Below the pieces are notes generated by a model that saw only the letters and a program-made list of their open reading frames with translations, was not told the DNA's origin and ran no database searches. From Bradyrhizobium sp. AZCC 2262 (GTDB lineage Bacteria; Pseudomonadota; Alphaproteobacteria; Rhizobiales; Xanthobacteraceae), in contig NZ_JAZHRT010000001.1 of assembly GCF_036924535.1 (NCBI RefSeq), positions 6,634,001 to 6,698,000 on the forward strand: a DNA stretch of 64,000 nt, given 5' to 3'. Positions 53,455 through 62,541 of the stretch are shown here, one piece after another (positions within the stretch are counted from its first letter, which is position 1; the number at the start of each line of letters is the position of its first letter). Made by a program: the position numbers and the translations under genes.

Positions 53455-54012
53455 GGTGCGCCGCCTCAGGCTGGAGCGAGGCGAAATGCGGACACGTATC
53501 GCACCGCTTCGATAACGAGACGCCCAGCGATAACACGACGCGAAGAGAAACGACTGCGATGCAGCGAAGATGGCATCGCTGGACTTCCCTTCCCGGCACG
53601 GTTGATGGGCTAGTTTCGAGGCTAGATATTTTAGCCTATTAATTCAATAGACTATAAATTTCATTTTTGCCTCACTCGGAGATAGATCGACTTTCCACTT
53701 GGCATTGCACAGCGATTGTCTGCACGCGACGCCGAATGGTGAAACGTTGTTGCCGCATACGCGCACGCTCTAGAATCGATTCCAATCAACGGCGGCATTT
53801 TCTGGCAGGCCTTTCTTTTCTTTCTCTTCACACCACGAAGCTGTTGACCGCCGCGAGCCCTCTCGTTCATACGAAGTCACAATGTACATTAATCCGCTAT
53901 ATTATTTGGCACCCAATCAAACCGCTGCACGGCGTCCAGCCTCGCGAAATACCGGGCGACGTTAAATGACTGCAAAGCCATCATCTCGGTCTGCGCAACG
54001 GCGTGAAGACGC
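53455..54012. other. Divergent promoter region between two organosulfur operons
   Basis: This 558-nt gap separates the leftward operon starting at 53454 from the rightward operon starting at 54013. It holds an AT-rich palindromic block at 53620-53654 (separate entry) and a GAATCGATTC palindrome near 53773. I see no coding sequence; short frames here have no family features. Confidence 0.6.
53620..53654. promoter_or_regulatory. Overlapping palindromes in the divergent promoter
   Basis: GGCTA-N7-TAGCC (53620-53636) overlaps TAG-C-CTATT-AATTC-AATAG-A-CTA (53632-53654). The inner CTATT-N5-AATAG also fits the T-N11-A pattern of LysR-type regulator sites. The block is AT-rich and lies 166 nt before the leftward start codon. 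It is a candidate operator; no LysR gene is adjacent. Confidence 0.5.
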
Positions 54013-55668
54013 ATGAGCGCATATTCCAACGACATTTCACCGCTCCTGCCTCGCTCGTACTTCTCTCGTCGAATGCTGCTTGCGGCCGGAGCTGTCGCAG
54101 CAACTGGCGTAGTGCTGTCCCGACCGCTCTCAGCCGAACCGGGCAGAGCCGACACGATACCTGCGCGAGGAGGAACTCTGGTCGCGCTACTCGACCCGGA
54201 GCCCGCTGGCCTGGTCGCGGGCATCTCCATCTCGGCGCCTGCCGTGGCGGTTTCTGCCAATGTGTTCGACGGTCTCGTCGAGTATGGAGATGATTTCGCG
54301 TTACGACCCAGCCTTGCCGAAAGCTGGGAATCCTCCGCCGATGGCACGCAGATCCTCTTCCGCCTGCGAAAGGACGTCAGCTGGCACGATGGCAAACCGT
54401 TCACTTCTTCCGATGTGCAGTATTCGCTGCTGGAAGTGACCAAGAAGACGCACCCGCGTGGCAATGCCGTCTTCGCGAACCTGATCGATGTGGAAGTGCC
54501 CGACCCGCACACGGCGGTACTACGCTTTTCGCGCGCCTCGCCGGTTGTATGGGCGGCTTTCAACGGCACCGAGGTTCAGATTCTTCCGCGCCATCTCTAC
54601 GAGGGCACCAACCCCCTCACCAACGCCTGGAATGCAAAGCCCGTCGGAACTGGCGCCTTCGTGTTCAGGGAGTGGGTCAGGGGCGAGCGCATCGTCCTTG
54701 AGCGCAATCCGAGTTACTGGGACAAGGGCCGGCCCTATCTGGACCGCATCGTGTTCCGCACCGTACGCGATGCCGGCTCCCGGGCCGCCGCGCTCGAAAC
54801 CGGGGAAGCGCAGTACGGCGTCATGAACCCGGTCTCGCTTGCCGAGGCGCAGCGTCTCCGCGGCTCGAGCACCCTCACCGTTCAAACCCGCGGCTTCGAG
54901 GGGCCAGCGCCGCTGTACTTCTTCGACTTCAATCTGCGCCGCAAGCCGTTTCAGGACATCCGCGTTCGCCAGGCCTTTGCGCATGCCATCGACCGTGACG
55001 TTCTGGCGAAGACGGTCTGGTATGGCTTTGCCAAGCCGGCCAGCGGGCCGATCCCGAGCTACCAGTCGCAAATCTATGCGGCGGACACGCCGCAGTATCG
55101 CTTTGACCCGCAAAAGGCCGAGGCTCTGCTCGATGAGGCCGGGGTGAAGCGCGGCGCCGACGGCGTACGCCTGCGCATCGACCACGTCCCGGTACCTTAT
55201 GGCGAGGATTATCTCCGCGCGGCGGAATACTACCGCCAGGCGCTCAAGCGCATCGGCGTGGAGCTCACCATCCGCAACTTCGACCTCCCCGCTTATTTGC
55301 GCGTCATCTTCACCAACTACGATTTCGACACCCACAGCGCCTGGTACTCGGCCTATCCAGATCCACAAATCGGCGTGCAACGTCGCTACTGGAGCCAGAC
55401 GATCAAGAAAGGAACCCCCTCCTCGAACGCCACCGGCGTGGCCGATCCGGCGATCGACGCGGTTATCGAGAAGATTCAGATCGAGGACAACGTCGACAAG
55501 CGCCGGGCGCTCATTCGCGAGTTTCAACGCCTCGCTCAGCAGGAAGTCCCTTCGATAAACCTGCTGGAGCTCACGTTCTTCCGCGTCTATGCGAGCCGCC
55601 TCAAGGGAGTCGATCTCGGTCCCTTCGGTAGCTATCAGTCCTTGAAGACCGTGTGGTTCGGGGCGTGA
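54013..55668 (+). CDS. Dipeptide-type (SBP family 5) ABC substrate-binding protein 1
   Basis: The 551-residue protein has a Tat-like signal (YFSRRMLLAAGAVAATGVVL), then RGGTLVALLDPEPAGLVAGI, FRLRKDVSWHDGKPFTSSDV, PVGTGAFVFREWVRGERIVL and DIRVRQAFAHAIDRDVLAKT. It is the first of three closely related binding proteins encoded on this strand (54013, 60876, 62542). Its stop is 2 nt before the DppB-like start, so it is the cognate binding protein of the adjacent permease. The substrate is unknown. Confidence 0.92.
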   Translation: MSAYSNDISPLLPRSYFSRRMLLAAGAVAATGVVLSRPLSAEPGRADTIPARGGTLVALLDPEPAGLVAGISISAPAVAVSANVFDGLVEYGDDFALRPSLAESWESSADGTQILFRLRKDVSWHDGKPFTSSDVQYSLLEVTKKTHPRGNAVFANLIDVEVPDPHTAVLRFSRASPVVWAAFNGTEVQILPRHLYEGTNPLTNAWNAKPVGTGAFVFREWVRGERIVLERNPSYWDKGRPYLDRIVFRTVRDAGSRAAALETGEAQYGVMNPVSLAEAQRLRGSSTLTVQTRGFEGPAPLYFFDFNLRRKPFQDIRVRQAFAHAIDRDVLAKTVWYGFAKPASGPIPSYQSQIYAADTPQYRFDPQKAEALLDEAGVKRGADGVRLRIDHVPVPYGEDYLRAAEYYRQALKRIGVELTIRNFDLPAYLRVIFTNYDFDTHSAWYSAYPDPQIGVQRRYWSQTIKKGTPSSNATGVADPAIDAVIEKIQIEDNVDKRRALIREFQRLAQQEVPSINLLELTFFRVYASRLKGVDLGPFGSYQSLKTVWFGA

Positions 55669-55670
55669 CG

Positions 55671-56675
55671 ATGGCGCTTGCCCACATCTGGCTGCCTCGT
55701 CCGCGCGTGCTGCGCTATCTCGCGGTCCGCATCGCGCAGGTCATTCCCACCGTCATTGCCATCGTGGTGCTGAATTTCTTCTTTCTGCGTCTGGCGCCCG
55801 GCGACCTCGCGGAAGTCATCGCTGGGGAAGCCGGGTCGGCGACCCCGGAATACATGGCTCTGCTACGCCAGCAATTCGGCCTCGATCAGTCGGTCTGGGT
55901 CCAGTTCGTCAACTACGTCAAACAGCTCGCGCAACTCAATCTCGGCTATTCTTTCCGCAATTCGATGCCCGTGCTGGATCTGATCCTGTCCCGGGTTCCG
56001 AATACCGCGGTTCTCATGCTGTCCAGCCTGCTCCTGGCGGTCAGCCTCGGGATTCTCTTTGGCGCCGTCAGCGCCCACTGGCGCGGGCGCTGGCCGGACG
56101 CCGTGCTATCTGCGGTCTCCACCGTCGGTTTCGCCACGCCGCTGTTCTGGGTCGGGCTCATGCTCATCGTGCTGTTCTCGGTTGAGCTGCGATGGCTCCC
56201 GGCCGGAGGCATGTACGACCTGGAACACGACCTTACGGGCTTTGCCCGCATAGCCGACGTGGCGCGGCACATGGTGCTACCGGTGCTGAGCCTCGCGTTC
56301 TTCTATATCGCGATCTATACCCGCCTCACGCGCTCCGCCATGCTGGAGGTGCAGGAACTCGACTTCGTGCGCACGGCACGCGCCAAAGGCCTCCACCCTG
56401 TCCGGATCGCATTGCGCCACGTGCTCCGCAATGCACTGCTCCCCATCGTCACCATGACGGGCCTGCAGCTCGGCACGCTGCTTTCCGGATCGGTCGTGAT
56501 CGAGACCGTCTTCGCGTGGCCCGGCATGGGGCGCCTGGCTTTCGATGCGGTGTTCCAACGTGACCTCAACCTGCTGCTGGGCGTCCTCTTCTTCTCGTCC
56601 TTCCTGGTCATCGTCGCCAATCTCCTCACCGACTTCGTCTATGCAATTCTGGATCCGAGGATCGAAATTCGATGA
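55671..56675 (+). CDS. Dipeptide-type ABC permease (DppB-like)
   Basis: From the ATG at 55671 (MALAHIWLPRPR) the 334-residue permease has the DppB pattern: LRYLAVRIAQVIPTVIAIVV, LRLAPGDLAEVIAGEAGSAT, LNLGYSFRNSMPVLDLILSR, the EAA loop AKGLHPVRIALRHVLRNALL and the end FVYAILDPRIEIR. It overlaps the DppC-like start by 4 nt. Confidence 0.93.
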   Translation: MALAHIWLPRPRVLRYLAVRIAQVIPTVIAIVVLNFFFLRLAPGDLAEVIAGEAGSATPEYMALLRQQFGLDQSVWVQFVNYVKQLAQLNLGYSFRNSMPVLDLILSRVPNTAVLMLSSLLLAVSLGILFGAVSAHWRGRWPDAVLSAVSTVGFATPLFWVGLMLIVLFSVELRWLPAGGMYDLEHDLTGFARIADVARHMVLPVLSLAFFYIAIYTRLTRSAMLEVQELDFVRTARAKGLHPVRIALRHVLRNALLPIVTMTGLQLGTLLSGSVVIETVFAWPGMGRLAFDAVFQRDLNLLLGVLFFSSFLVIVANLLTDFVYAILDPRIEIR

Positions 56676-57583
56676 GCATGCAGACGACTTCGATCTCGCT
56701 TCCGGTAGCGAACGCCGCGTCAAACGAAAGAGTGAGACCCTTCCCCGGGGCCTCGTCCCTCTCCTACCGCCTTCTGCGCAGCCGGACTACCCTGACCGGC
56801 AGTGCCGTGATCGCCGCCGTGGTTATGGCAGCGCTGCTCGCCGGCAGCATATTCGATACAGATCCGCTCGACATGGTCGCGCGGCCCTTCATCTGGCCGC
56901 TGACCGATGCCCGCCATCCGCTTGGCACCGATATGCTGGGACGCGACATCCTGGTCGGGCTGGTCCATGCAGCGCGGGTTTCGCTGGCCGTCGGCCTTGC
57001 GGCCGCAAGCCTCGCAGTCCTGGTCGGCGTCATGTTCGGGGCGGCGTCCGGCTACTTCGGTGGTTGGGTGGACCAGCTGCTCACCCGCATCACCGAGATA
57101 TTCCAGACCATGCCGCCGTTGGTCTTCGCCGTCGTGGTGGTGGCAATCCTCACGCCGTCCGTGGGCTCCATCATCCTCGGCATCGGCGTGACTTCCTGGC
57201 CCCAGATCGCTCGCCTGGTGCGAGCCGAGACCCTGCGGCTGCGCGAGAGCGAATTTGTCCAGGCGGCCCGCGTCATGGGCATGGGACACGGTCGCATCAT
57301 CGTAACGCACATTCTGCCCAACGCAATCTCGCCCGTGGTGGTGGCGGGTTCGATCCTGGTCGCGTCCGCGATCCTGACCGAAGCCGCGCTGTCGTTTCTC
57401 GGTCTCGGCGATCCCAACCTGATTTCCTGGGGCAGCATGATCGGTTCCGGACGCGAGGTGTTGCGCACCGCCTGGTACATGACGGCGCTGCCGGGCGTTG
57501 CCATTTCGATCACCGTCATGGCGCTGAACTTGCTCGGCAACGGCCTTAACGACGTCCTGAACCCGCGGGTATCGCTGACATGA
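56672..57583 (+). CDS. Dipeptide-type ABC permease (DppC-like)
   Basis: The 303-residue permease has RHPLGTDMLGRDILVGLVHA, the EAA loop ARVMGMGHGRIIVTHILPNA and AALSFLGLGDPNLISWGSMI, matching DppC/OppC. An N-terminal ~35-residue polar stretch precedes the first helix. It overlaps both the DppB-like and DppD-like genes by 4 nt. Confidence 0.93.
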   Translation: MSMQTTSISLPVANAASNERVRPFPGASSLSYRLLRSRTTLTGSAVIAAVVMAALLAGSIFDTDPLDMVARPFIWPLTDARHPLGTDMLGRDILVGLVHAARVSLAVGLAAASLAVLVGVMFGAASGYFGGWVDQLLTRITEIFQTMPPLVFAVVVVAILTPSVGSIILGIGVTSWPQIARLVRAETLRLRESEFVQAARVMGMGHGRIIVTHILPNAISPVVVAGSILVASAILTEAALSFLGLGDPNLISWGSMIGSGREVLRTAWYMTALPGVAISITVMALNLLGNGLNDVLNPRVSLT

Positions 57584-58584
57584 GCCTGATCGCTCCTTCC
57601 GCCGTTCTCGATGTTTCAGAGCTCTCCGTGCGCTTTCGCACGCCTGGCGGCCTGCTCACTGCCGTGGATCGCCTCTCCTTCCGCGTCGGCGCGGGTGAGA
57701 CGCTGGCGATCGTCGGGGAAAGCGGATGCGGCAAATCGGTTACCGCCATGGCTCTGTTGCGCCTGCTCCGTTCGCCGCCGGCGCTGGTGGAGGGAAACCA
57801 CGTCCTGTTCGACGGGCAGGATCTGCTGCGACTTTCCGAAAGGGCGTTGCGTGACATTCGCGGCAATCAGATCGCCATGATCTTCCAGGATCCGCTTTCC
57901 GCGCTCAATCCAGTGATGACCGTTGGTGACCAGATCGTCGAAGCGCTGCAGCGACACACCGGCTTGCGTCGTGCGACCGCCCGCACGCGGGCCGTCGAGC
58001 TTCTCGACCTCGTGCGTATTCCGGAACCGCAACGCCGTGCAGACGATTATCCGCATCATTTTTCGGGTGGCATGCGGCAGCGCGCCGTGATCGCCATTGC
58101 GCTCGCGGCAAGACCCCGCGTCCTGATCGCCGACGAGCCGACGACCGCGCTCGACGTGACAGTGCAGGCGCAGATACTGAAGCTTCTCGTCTCGCTTCAG
58201 CGCGAATTCGGCATGGCACTGATCCTCATCAGTCACGACCTCGGCGTGGTTGCGGAGACCGCCGACCGTGTGCTGGTCATGTATGCCGGGCGCAAGGTGG
58301 AAGAGCGCGGGGTGCTTGATCTGTTCTCCCATCCGCGTCATCCCTACACCCGCGCACTGCTGCGTGCCCGACCGACACCGGGCGCGGTGCGCGAGTTCCT
58401 GGACGAAATTCCCGGCATCGTGCCTTCCCTGTCGGCCATGCCGCAGGGCTGTGCTTTCGCGCCTCGCTGCGCTTTCGCTAACGAAGCATGCACCGGCGCG
58501 CCACCACCCCTCCTGCCGTCGGGCGACGGTGGTGCGGTCGCCTGCATCCACACCGAGCGCCTTCCGCAAAGCGAGGCGGCATGA
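57580..58584 (+). CDS. Dipeptide-type ABC ATPase (DppD-like)
   Basis: The 334-residue ATPase has Walker [11 protein letters not shown]-loop [20 protein letters not shown], signature [16 protein letters not shown], Walker [13 protein letters not shown] and a terminal oligopeptide domain with [15 protein letters not shown]. It overlaps the DppC-like gene upstream and shares ATGA with the DppF-like start. Confidence 0.93.
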   Translation: MSLIAPSAVLDVSELSVRFRTPGGLLTAVDRLSFRVGAGETLAIVGESGCGKSVTAMALLRLLRSPPALVEGNHVLFDGQDLLRLSERALRDIRGNQIAMIFQDPLSALNPVMTVGDQIVEALQRHTGLRRATARTRAVELLDLVRIPEPQRRADDYPHHFSGGMRQRAVIAIALAARPRVLIADEPTTALDVTVQAQILKLLVSLQREFGMALILISHDLGVVAETADRVLVMYAGRKVEERGVLDLFSHPRHPYTRALLRARPTPGAVREFLDEIPGIVPSLSAMPQGCAFAPRCAFANEACTGAPPPLLPSGDGGAVACIHTERLPQSEAA

Positions 58585-59621
58585 TGGTGAACGCACCCGG
58601 GAATACGCTGGAAGTGAATGAGCTCGTCGTTTCCTATCACACCGCGCGCGGTCACCTCACCGCCGTGGATGGCGTTTCCTTTTCCGTGGCGCCGGGCGAG
58701 ACCCTCGGTCTGGTCGGCGAGAGCGGCTGCGGCAAATCCTCGCTTGCCAAGGCAATCGTTCAGCTGGTGGAGCCTGCACATGGCACGATCCGGGTAGAGG
58801 GACAGAATATCGTCCGTGCGAGCCGCAATGTCCGCCACGCGCTCCGATCCAAGGTGCAAATGGTGTTTCAGGACCCCATGGGCGCCCTCGACCCCCGGCA
58901 GCGAGCGGGTACGATCCTGGAAACGCCGCTCAAGATTCATGGCTTCGGCAACAGCACGGAGCGGCAAGTGCGCGTGCGGGAGCTGATGGAGCAAGTCGGA
59001 CTGCGGCCCGAATTCATCGATCGCCTGCCGCACGAGTTCTCCGGAGGCCAGCGCCAGCGCCTCGGGATCGCCCGCGCCCTGGCGCTCAACCCAAGGCTCA
59101 TCGTGTGCGACGAGCCGGTTTCGGCGCTCGACCTTTCGCTGCAAGCACAGGTCTTGAACCTTCTGCGCAACGTACAGCGCCAGCATCACGTCGGTTATCT
59201 GTTTATCAGCCATGATCTCTCCGTGGTCGAACATATCGCCGATCGTGTCGCCATCATGTATCTCGGGAAGTTGGTGGAAGTGGCGCCACGCGACAGCATC
59301 TGGCAGCGGCCGGCCCATCCTTACACGCGCGCCCTCATCGAGGCGTTGCCGCGCATCGATCCAGCCAATAGCCGCATCGCAGACAAGAAGATCATCGGCG
59401 GAGACCTGCCTAGTCCCTACGCCCCGCCCAAGGGCTGCCGGCTGCATACGCGATGCCCACACGCCTTCGCGCGCTGCAGCCTAGAGGAGCCGGAGCTGGT
59501 GGAGATTGCAGCGGGCCATTTTGCCGCCTGCCATCTTCATGCGCCTGCGCCGCCGCCGGCCGTTCGCGCGGGGGCTGCCGTTTCCCCTTCGGCGGCACAG
59601 CAGCACGCCGCCACGGCTTAA
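58581..59621 (+). CDS. Dipeptide-type ABC ATPase (DppF-like)
   Basis: From the tandem ATG at 58581 ([12 protein letters not shown]) this 346-residue ATPase has Walker [10 protein letters not shown], signature FSGGQRQRLGIARALA, Walker B LIVCDEPVSALDLSLQAQ and the terminal GCRLHTRCPHAFARC segment, with an Ala/Pro-rich tail. It completes the SBP-DppB-DppC-DppD-DppF set, all coupled by 4-nt overlaps. A longer frame upstream into the DppD-like gene is a shadow. Confidence 0.92.
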   Translation: MMVNAPGNTLEVNELVVSYHTARGHLTAVDGVSFSVAPGETLGLVGESGCGKSSLAKAIVQLVEPAHGTIRVEGQNIVRASRNVRHALRSKVQMVFQDPMGALDPRQRAGTILETPLKIHGFGNSTERQVRVRELMEQVGLRPEFIDRLPHEFSGGQRQRLGIARALALNPRLIVCDEPVSALDLSLQAQVLNLLRNVQRQHHVGYLFISHDLSVVEHIADRVAIMYLGKLVEVAPRDSIWQRPAHPYTRALIEALPRIDPANSRIADKKIIGGDLPSPYAPPKGCRLHTRCPHAFARCSLEEPELVEIAAGHFAACHLHAPAPPPAVRAGAAVSPSAAQQHAATA

Positions 59622-59696
59622 GGAGATCGCGTGCTCATGTCCACGCCTGTCAAAGGCCCCACACCGTACCAGGCCTCTGCCTTGGAAGGTTGCCCA

Positions 59697-60847
59697 TGAA
59701 CACCGCAACTGCCGTATCGCCGGCCGATTATGCCGACAGCCCGCTGTCACGGGCGCTCACGCAACCGTTGCTGCTTGGCCTGTTCCTGCCGATCCAAAAC
59801 GGCGGCTGGTCTCCATCTACGCTGGCGCGCACCACCGACTGGAGCTTCGATTACAACGTTGCCCTCACGCAGAAGGCCGAGGAGCTCGGCTTCGACCTGG
59901 TCTTCGGCCTGGCGCAATGGATCGGCAAAGGCGGCTACGGCGGGGCGCTCCGTTATCGCGAAACCACGATCGATCCGTTCGTGACGGTGGCGGCGCTGAG
60001 CGCGGTCACGAATCGCATCCTGCTGATCTCCACGATTCACATCCTCTATGGCCCGTGGCATCCGCTGCACCTCGCCAAATTCGCCGCGAGCCTCGACCAC
60101 ATTTCGCAAGGACGCTTCGGCATCAATGTCGTTACCGGCTACGCGCCCCGCGAACCGCGCATGTTCGGCATGACGCAAATCGAGCACGATGAGCGCTATG
60201 CGCGCTCCACGGAGTTCACCAACATCCTCAAGCGGCTGTGGGAGGCTTCCGAGAACGTCTCCCTCGAGGGCGAATACTGGCGGCTCGAGGATGCCTACGT
60301 TTCGCCCAAGCCAAGGTATGGCCGCCCGATCCTGGTGAACGCGACCGGTTCGCCGGCGGGATTCACCTATGCAGCGCGACACTCGGATCTCGTCTTCATC
60401 ACCAGCCCCGCAGGGGCCGAGATCGAGGCGACGATTGCAGCCCTTCCGGCCCACGTCGCCAAGCTGAAAGGCCGCGCCGCCGAGTTCGGACGCGACGTTC
60501 GCGCCATCATCAACCCCATGATCGTATGCCGCCCGACAGAGAAGGAAGCGCGCGACTATCACGCCGCCATCCTCTCGCACGCTGACCACGAGGCGGTGCG
60601 GAACTTCATTACCCACCATGCGGTCGGCGACAGCCAGGCCTGGACGAACCACAAGGCCGAACACCGCATTCTCGGCGGCAACATCCAGATCATCGGCAGC
60701 CCGGAACAGGTGGTCGACAAGATCATCGGCCTGAAAAACGCGGGGATCGACGGAATACAGCTCACCTTCTTCGACTTTGCACCGGATCTCGACTTCTTCG
60801 GCAAGGCCGTTCTCCCGCTGTTGAAGCAGGCGGGCCTGCGCAACTGA
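59697..60847 (+). CDS. LLM-class flavin-dependent monooxygenase (SfnG/RutA-like)
   Basis: The 383-residue FMNH2-dependent monooxygenase, from the ATG at 59697 with a GGAAGG site, belongs to the luciferase-like group that contains SfnG (dimethylsulfone), SsuD and RutA. Recognisable segments are LGLFLPIQNGGWSPSTLART, TDWSFDYNVALTQKAEELGF, GRFGINVVTGYAPREPRMFG, EHDERYARSTEFTNILKRLW and GIDGIQLTFFDFAPDLDFFG. It differs from the three SnaA/DszA-type enzymes in this window. It sits between the DppF-like gene (75 nt) and a second binding-protein gene (28 nt). Confidence 0.88.
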
Positions 60848-60875
60848 TCTCCTCGCCACTTCCAGGAAAACCACG

Positions 60876-62465
60876 ATGACCAGCAGACGCGAATTTCTTC
60901 ATCTTGTCGCCGCCGGAACCAGTCTGGCGCTCACGCCGGCCGCACGCGCAGCCGATGGCTCGCCGATCCGCGGCGGCCATCTGATCGCCGTCGTGGTGCC
61001 GGAGCCGCGAGACCTCGGCATCGCCGTATCCAATCCGACCATCGTGGTGGCCGCCAACCTGTTCGACGGGCTGGTAACCTATGACGACAACTTCAAGCCA
61101 CGGCCCCAGCTTGCTGAGAGTTGGGCGCAATCGGCGGACGGAAAAGAAATCACCTTCAACTTGCGCAAGGGCGTGAAATGGCACGATGGCACGCCCTTCA
61201 CTTCGGCGGACGTGAAGTACTCCATCCTCGAAGTGGTGAAGAAGACCCATCCGCGCGGCATCGGCACCTACGGGCAACTGCAGACGATCGAAACGCCGGA
61301 CGACTACACTGCCGTGCTGAAGCTGGCGGCTCCCTCTCCCGTCATCTGGTCGGCACTCTCGTCAAGCGAGACGCAGATCCTGCCCCGGCACCTCTATGAA
61401 GGCACCGATCCACTCACCAATCCGTGGAACGCCAAGCCGATCGGCACCGGCGCCTTCGTGTTCAAGGAATGGGTACATGGCAGCCACATCACGCTGGAGC
61501 GTAATCCTGACTATTGGGTCGCGGGAAAACCCTACCTGGACCGGATCACCTTCAAGCTCGTCCCCGACGCCGGCGCCCGCGCCGCGGCGCTGGAAACCGG
61601 CGAGGTGCAGTATGTTCCGCTGAGTCCGGTGCCGTTGTCCGATGTATCGCGGCTCCAGAAGCTGCCGAGCGTGAGAGTCGAAACCCGCGGCTGGGAAGCG
61701 GTGGCCCCCGTATTTTTCTTCGACTTCAACTTGCGCCGGAAGCAGTTCCAGGACGTTCGCGTCCGCCGTGCCATCGCGCATTCGATCAATCGCCGCGCGC
61801 TGGCTGAAACCGTCTGGTACGGATTTGCGGATCCGTCGACCGGCCCGGTTCCTGCAGCGCAGAAGCAGTTCCACGAGCCTAACCTGCCTCAATACGAATT
61901 CGATCCGAAGAAGGCAGAGCAATTGCTCGACGAGGCCGGTTTCAAGCGTGGCGTGGATGGCGTACGCATGCGCTTCACGCATCTCAATCACACCTATGGC
62001 GACGACTTCAAACGATCCGGCGAATTCATCCGCCAACAGTTGAAGCGCGTCGGGATCGAGGTTGAGTTGATCAACTACGATCTGCCCACCTTCCTGCGCA
62101 AGGCTTATACGGAGTACGACTTCGACACGCTCAACGTGTTCTATGCGGCGTTCTCGGATCCCCAGCTGGGCGTGCAGCGCCGGTTCTGGAGCAAGGCGAT
62201 CCAGCCGGGCAGCGCCTGGAGCAATGCGTCCGGCTACTCCAATCCCGCGTTCGACCAGGTGGTCGCCGATGCGCTGGTCGAGCCCGACGTGGCAAAGCGC
62301 CGAGCCCTGCTCGTCAAGCTCCAATCCATCGCTCAAACCGACCTGCCGTCGATTTCGCTGCTCGAACTGAAACAGTTCCGCGTCTGGTCCAGCCGGCTTC
62401 ACGACGTGGATGTGAGTCCGGTGGGTGTCTACGCCTCTCTCGCCAGTGCCTGGCTCGTTCCGTAG
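60876..62465 (+). CDS. Dipeptide-type (SBP family 5) ABC substrate-binding protein 2
   Basis: The 529-residue protein has a Tat signal (MTSRREFLHLVAAGTSLALT), then RGGHLIAVVVPEPRDLGIAV, FNLRKGVKWHDGTPFTSADV, PIGTGAFVFKEWVHGSHITL and DVRVRRAIAHSINRRALAET. It is strongly similar to the proteins encoded at 54013 and 62542. No second permease set accompanies it, so it probably shares the DppBCDF-like system at 55671-59621, widening its solute range. Confidence 0.92.
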   Translation: MTSRREFLHLVAAGTSLALTPAARAADGSPIRGGHLIAVVVPEPRDLGIAVSNPTIVVAANLFDGLVTYDDNFKPRPQLAESWAQSADGKEITFNLRKGVKWHDGTPFTSADVKYSILEVVKKTHPRGIGTYGQLQTIETPDDYTAVLKLAAPSPVIWSALSSSETQILPRHLYEGTDPLTNPWNAKPIGTGAFVFKEWVHGSHITLERNPDYWVAGKPYLDRITFKLVPDAGARAAALETGEVQYVPLSPVPLSDVSRLQKLPSVRVETRGWEAVAPVFFFDFNLRRKQFQDVRVRRAIAHSINRRALAETVWYGFADPSTGPVPAAQKQFHEPNLPQYEFDPKKAEQLLDEAGFKRGVDGVRMRFTHLNHTYGDDFKRSGEFIRQQLKRVGIEVELINYDLPTFLRKAYTEYDFDTLNVFYAAFSDPQLGVQRRFWSKAIQPGSAWSNASGYSNPAFDQVVADALVEPDVAKRRALLVKLQSIAQTDLPSISLLELKQFRVWSSRLHDVDVSPVGVYASLASAWLVP

Positions 62466-62541
62466 CGACAGCTCGGAGAGCCGGCTCGGAACGCGGTCGC
62501 GCAATTTTGGTAAGCCGGGCATCCGGCGACAAGGAGAACTC

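Noticed and set aside
53690..53930. Possible sigma-54 promoters (TTGGCAT and TTGGCAC) in the divergent promoter
   Set aside because: The GG-to-GC spacing of a -24/-12 promoter is not met for either candidate.
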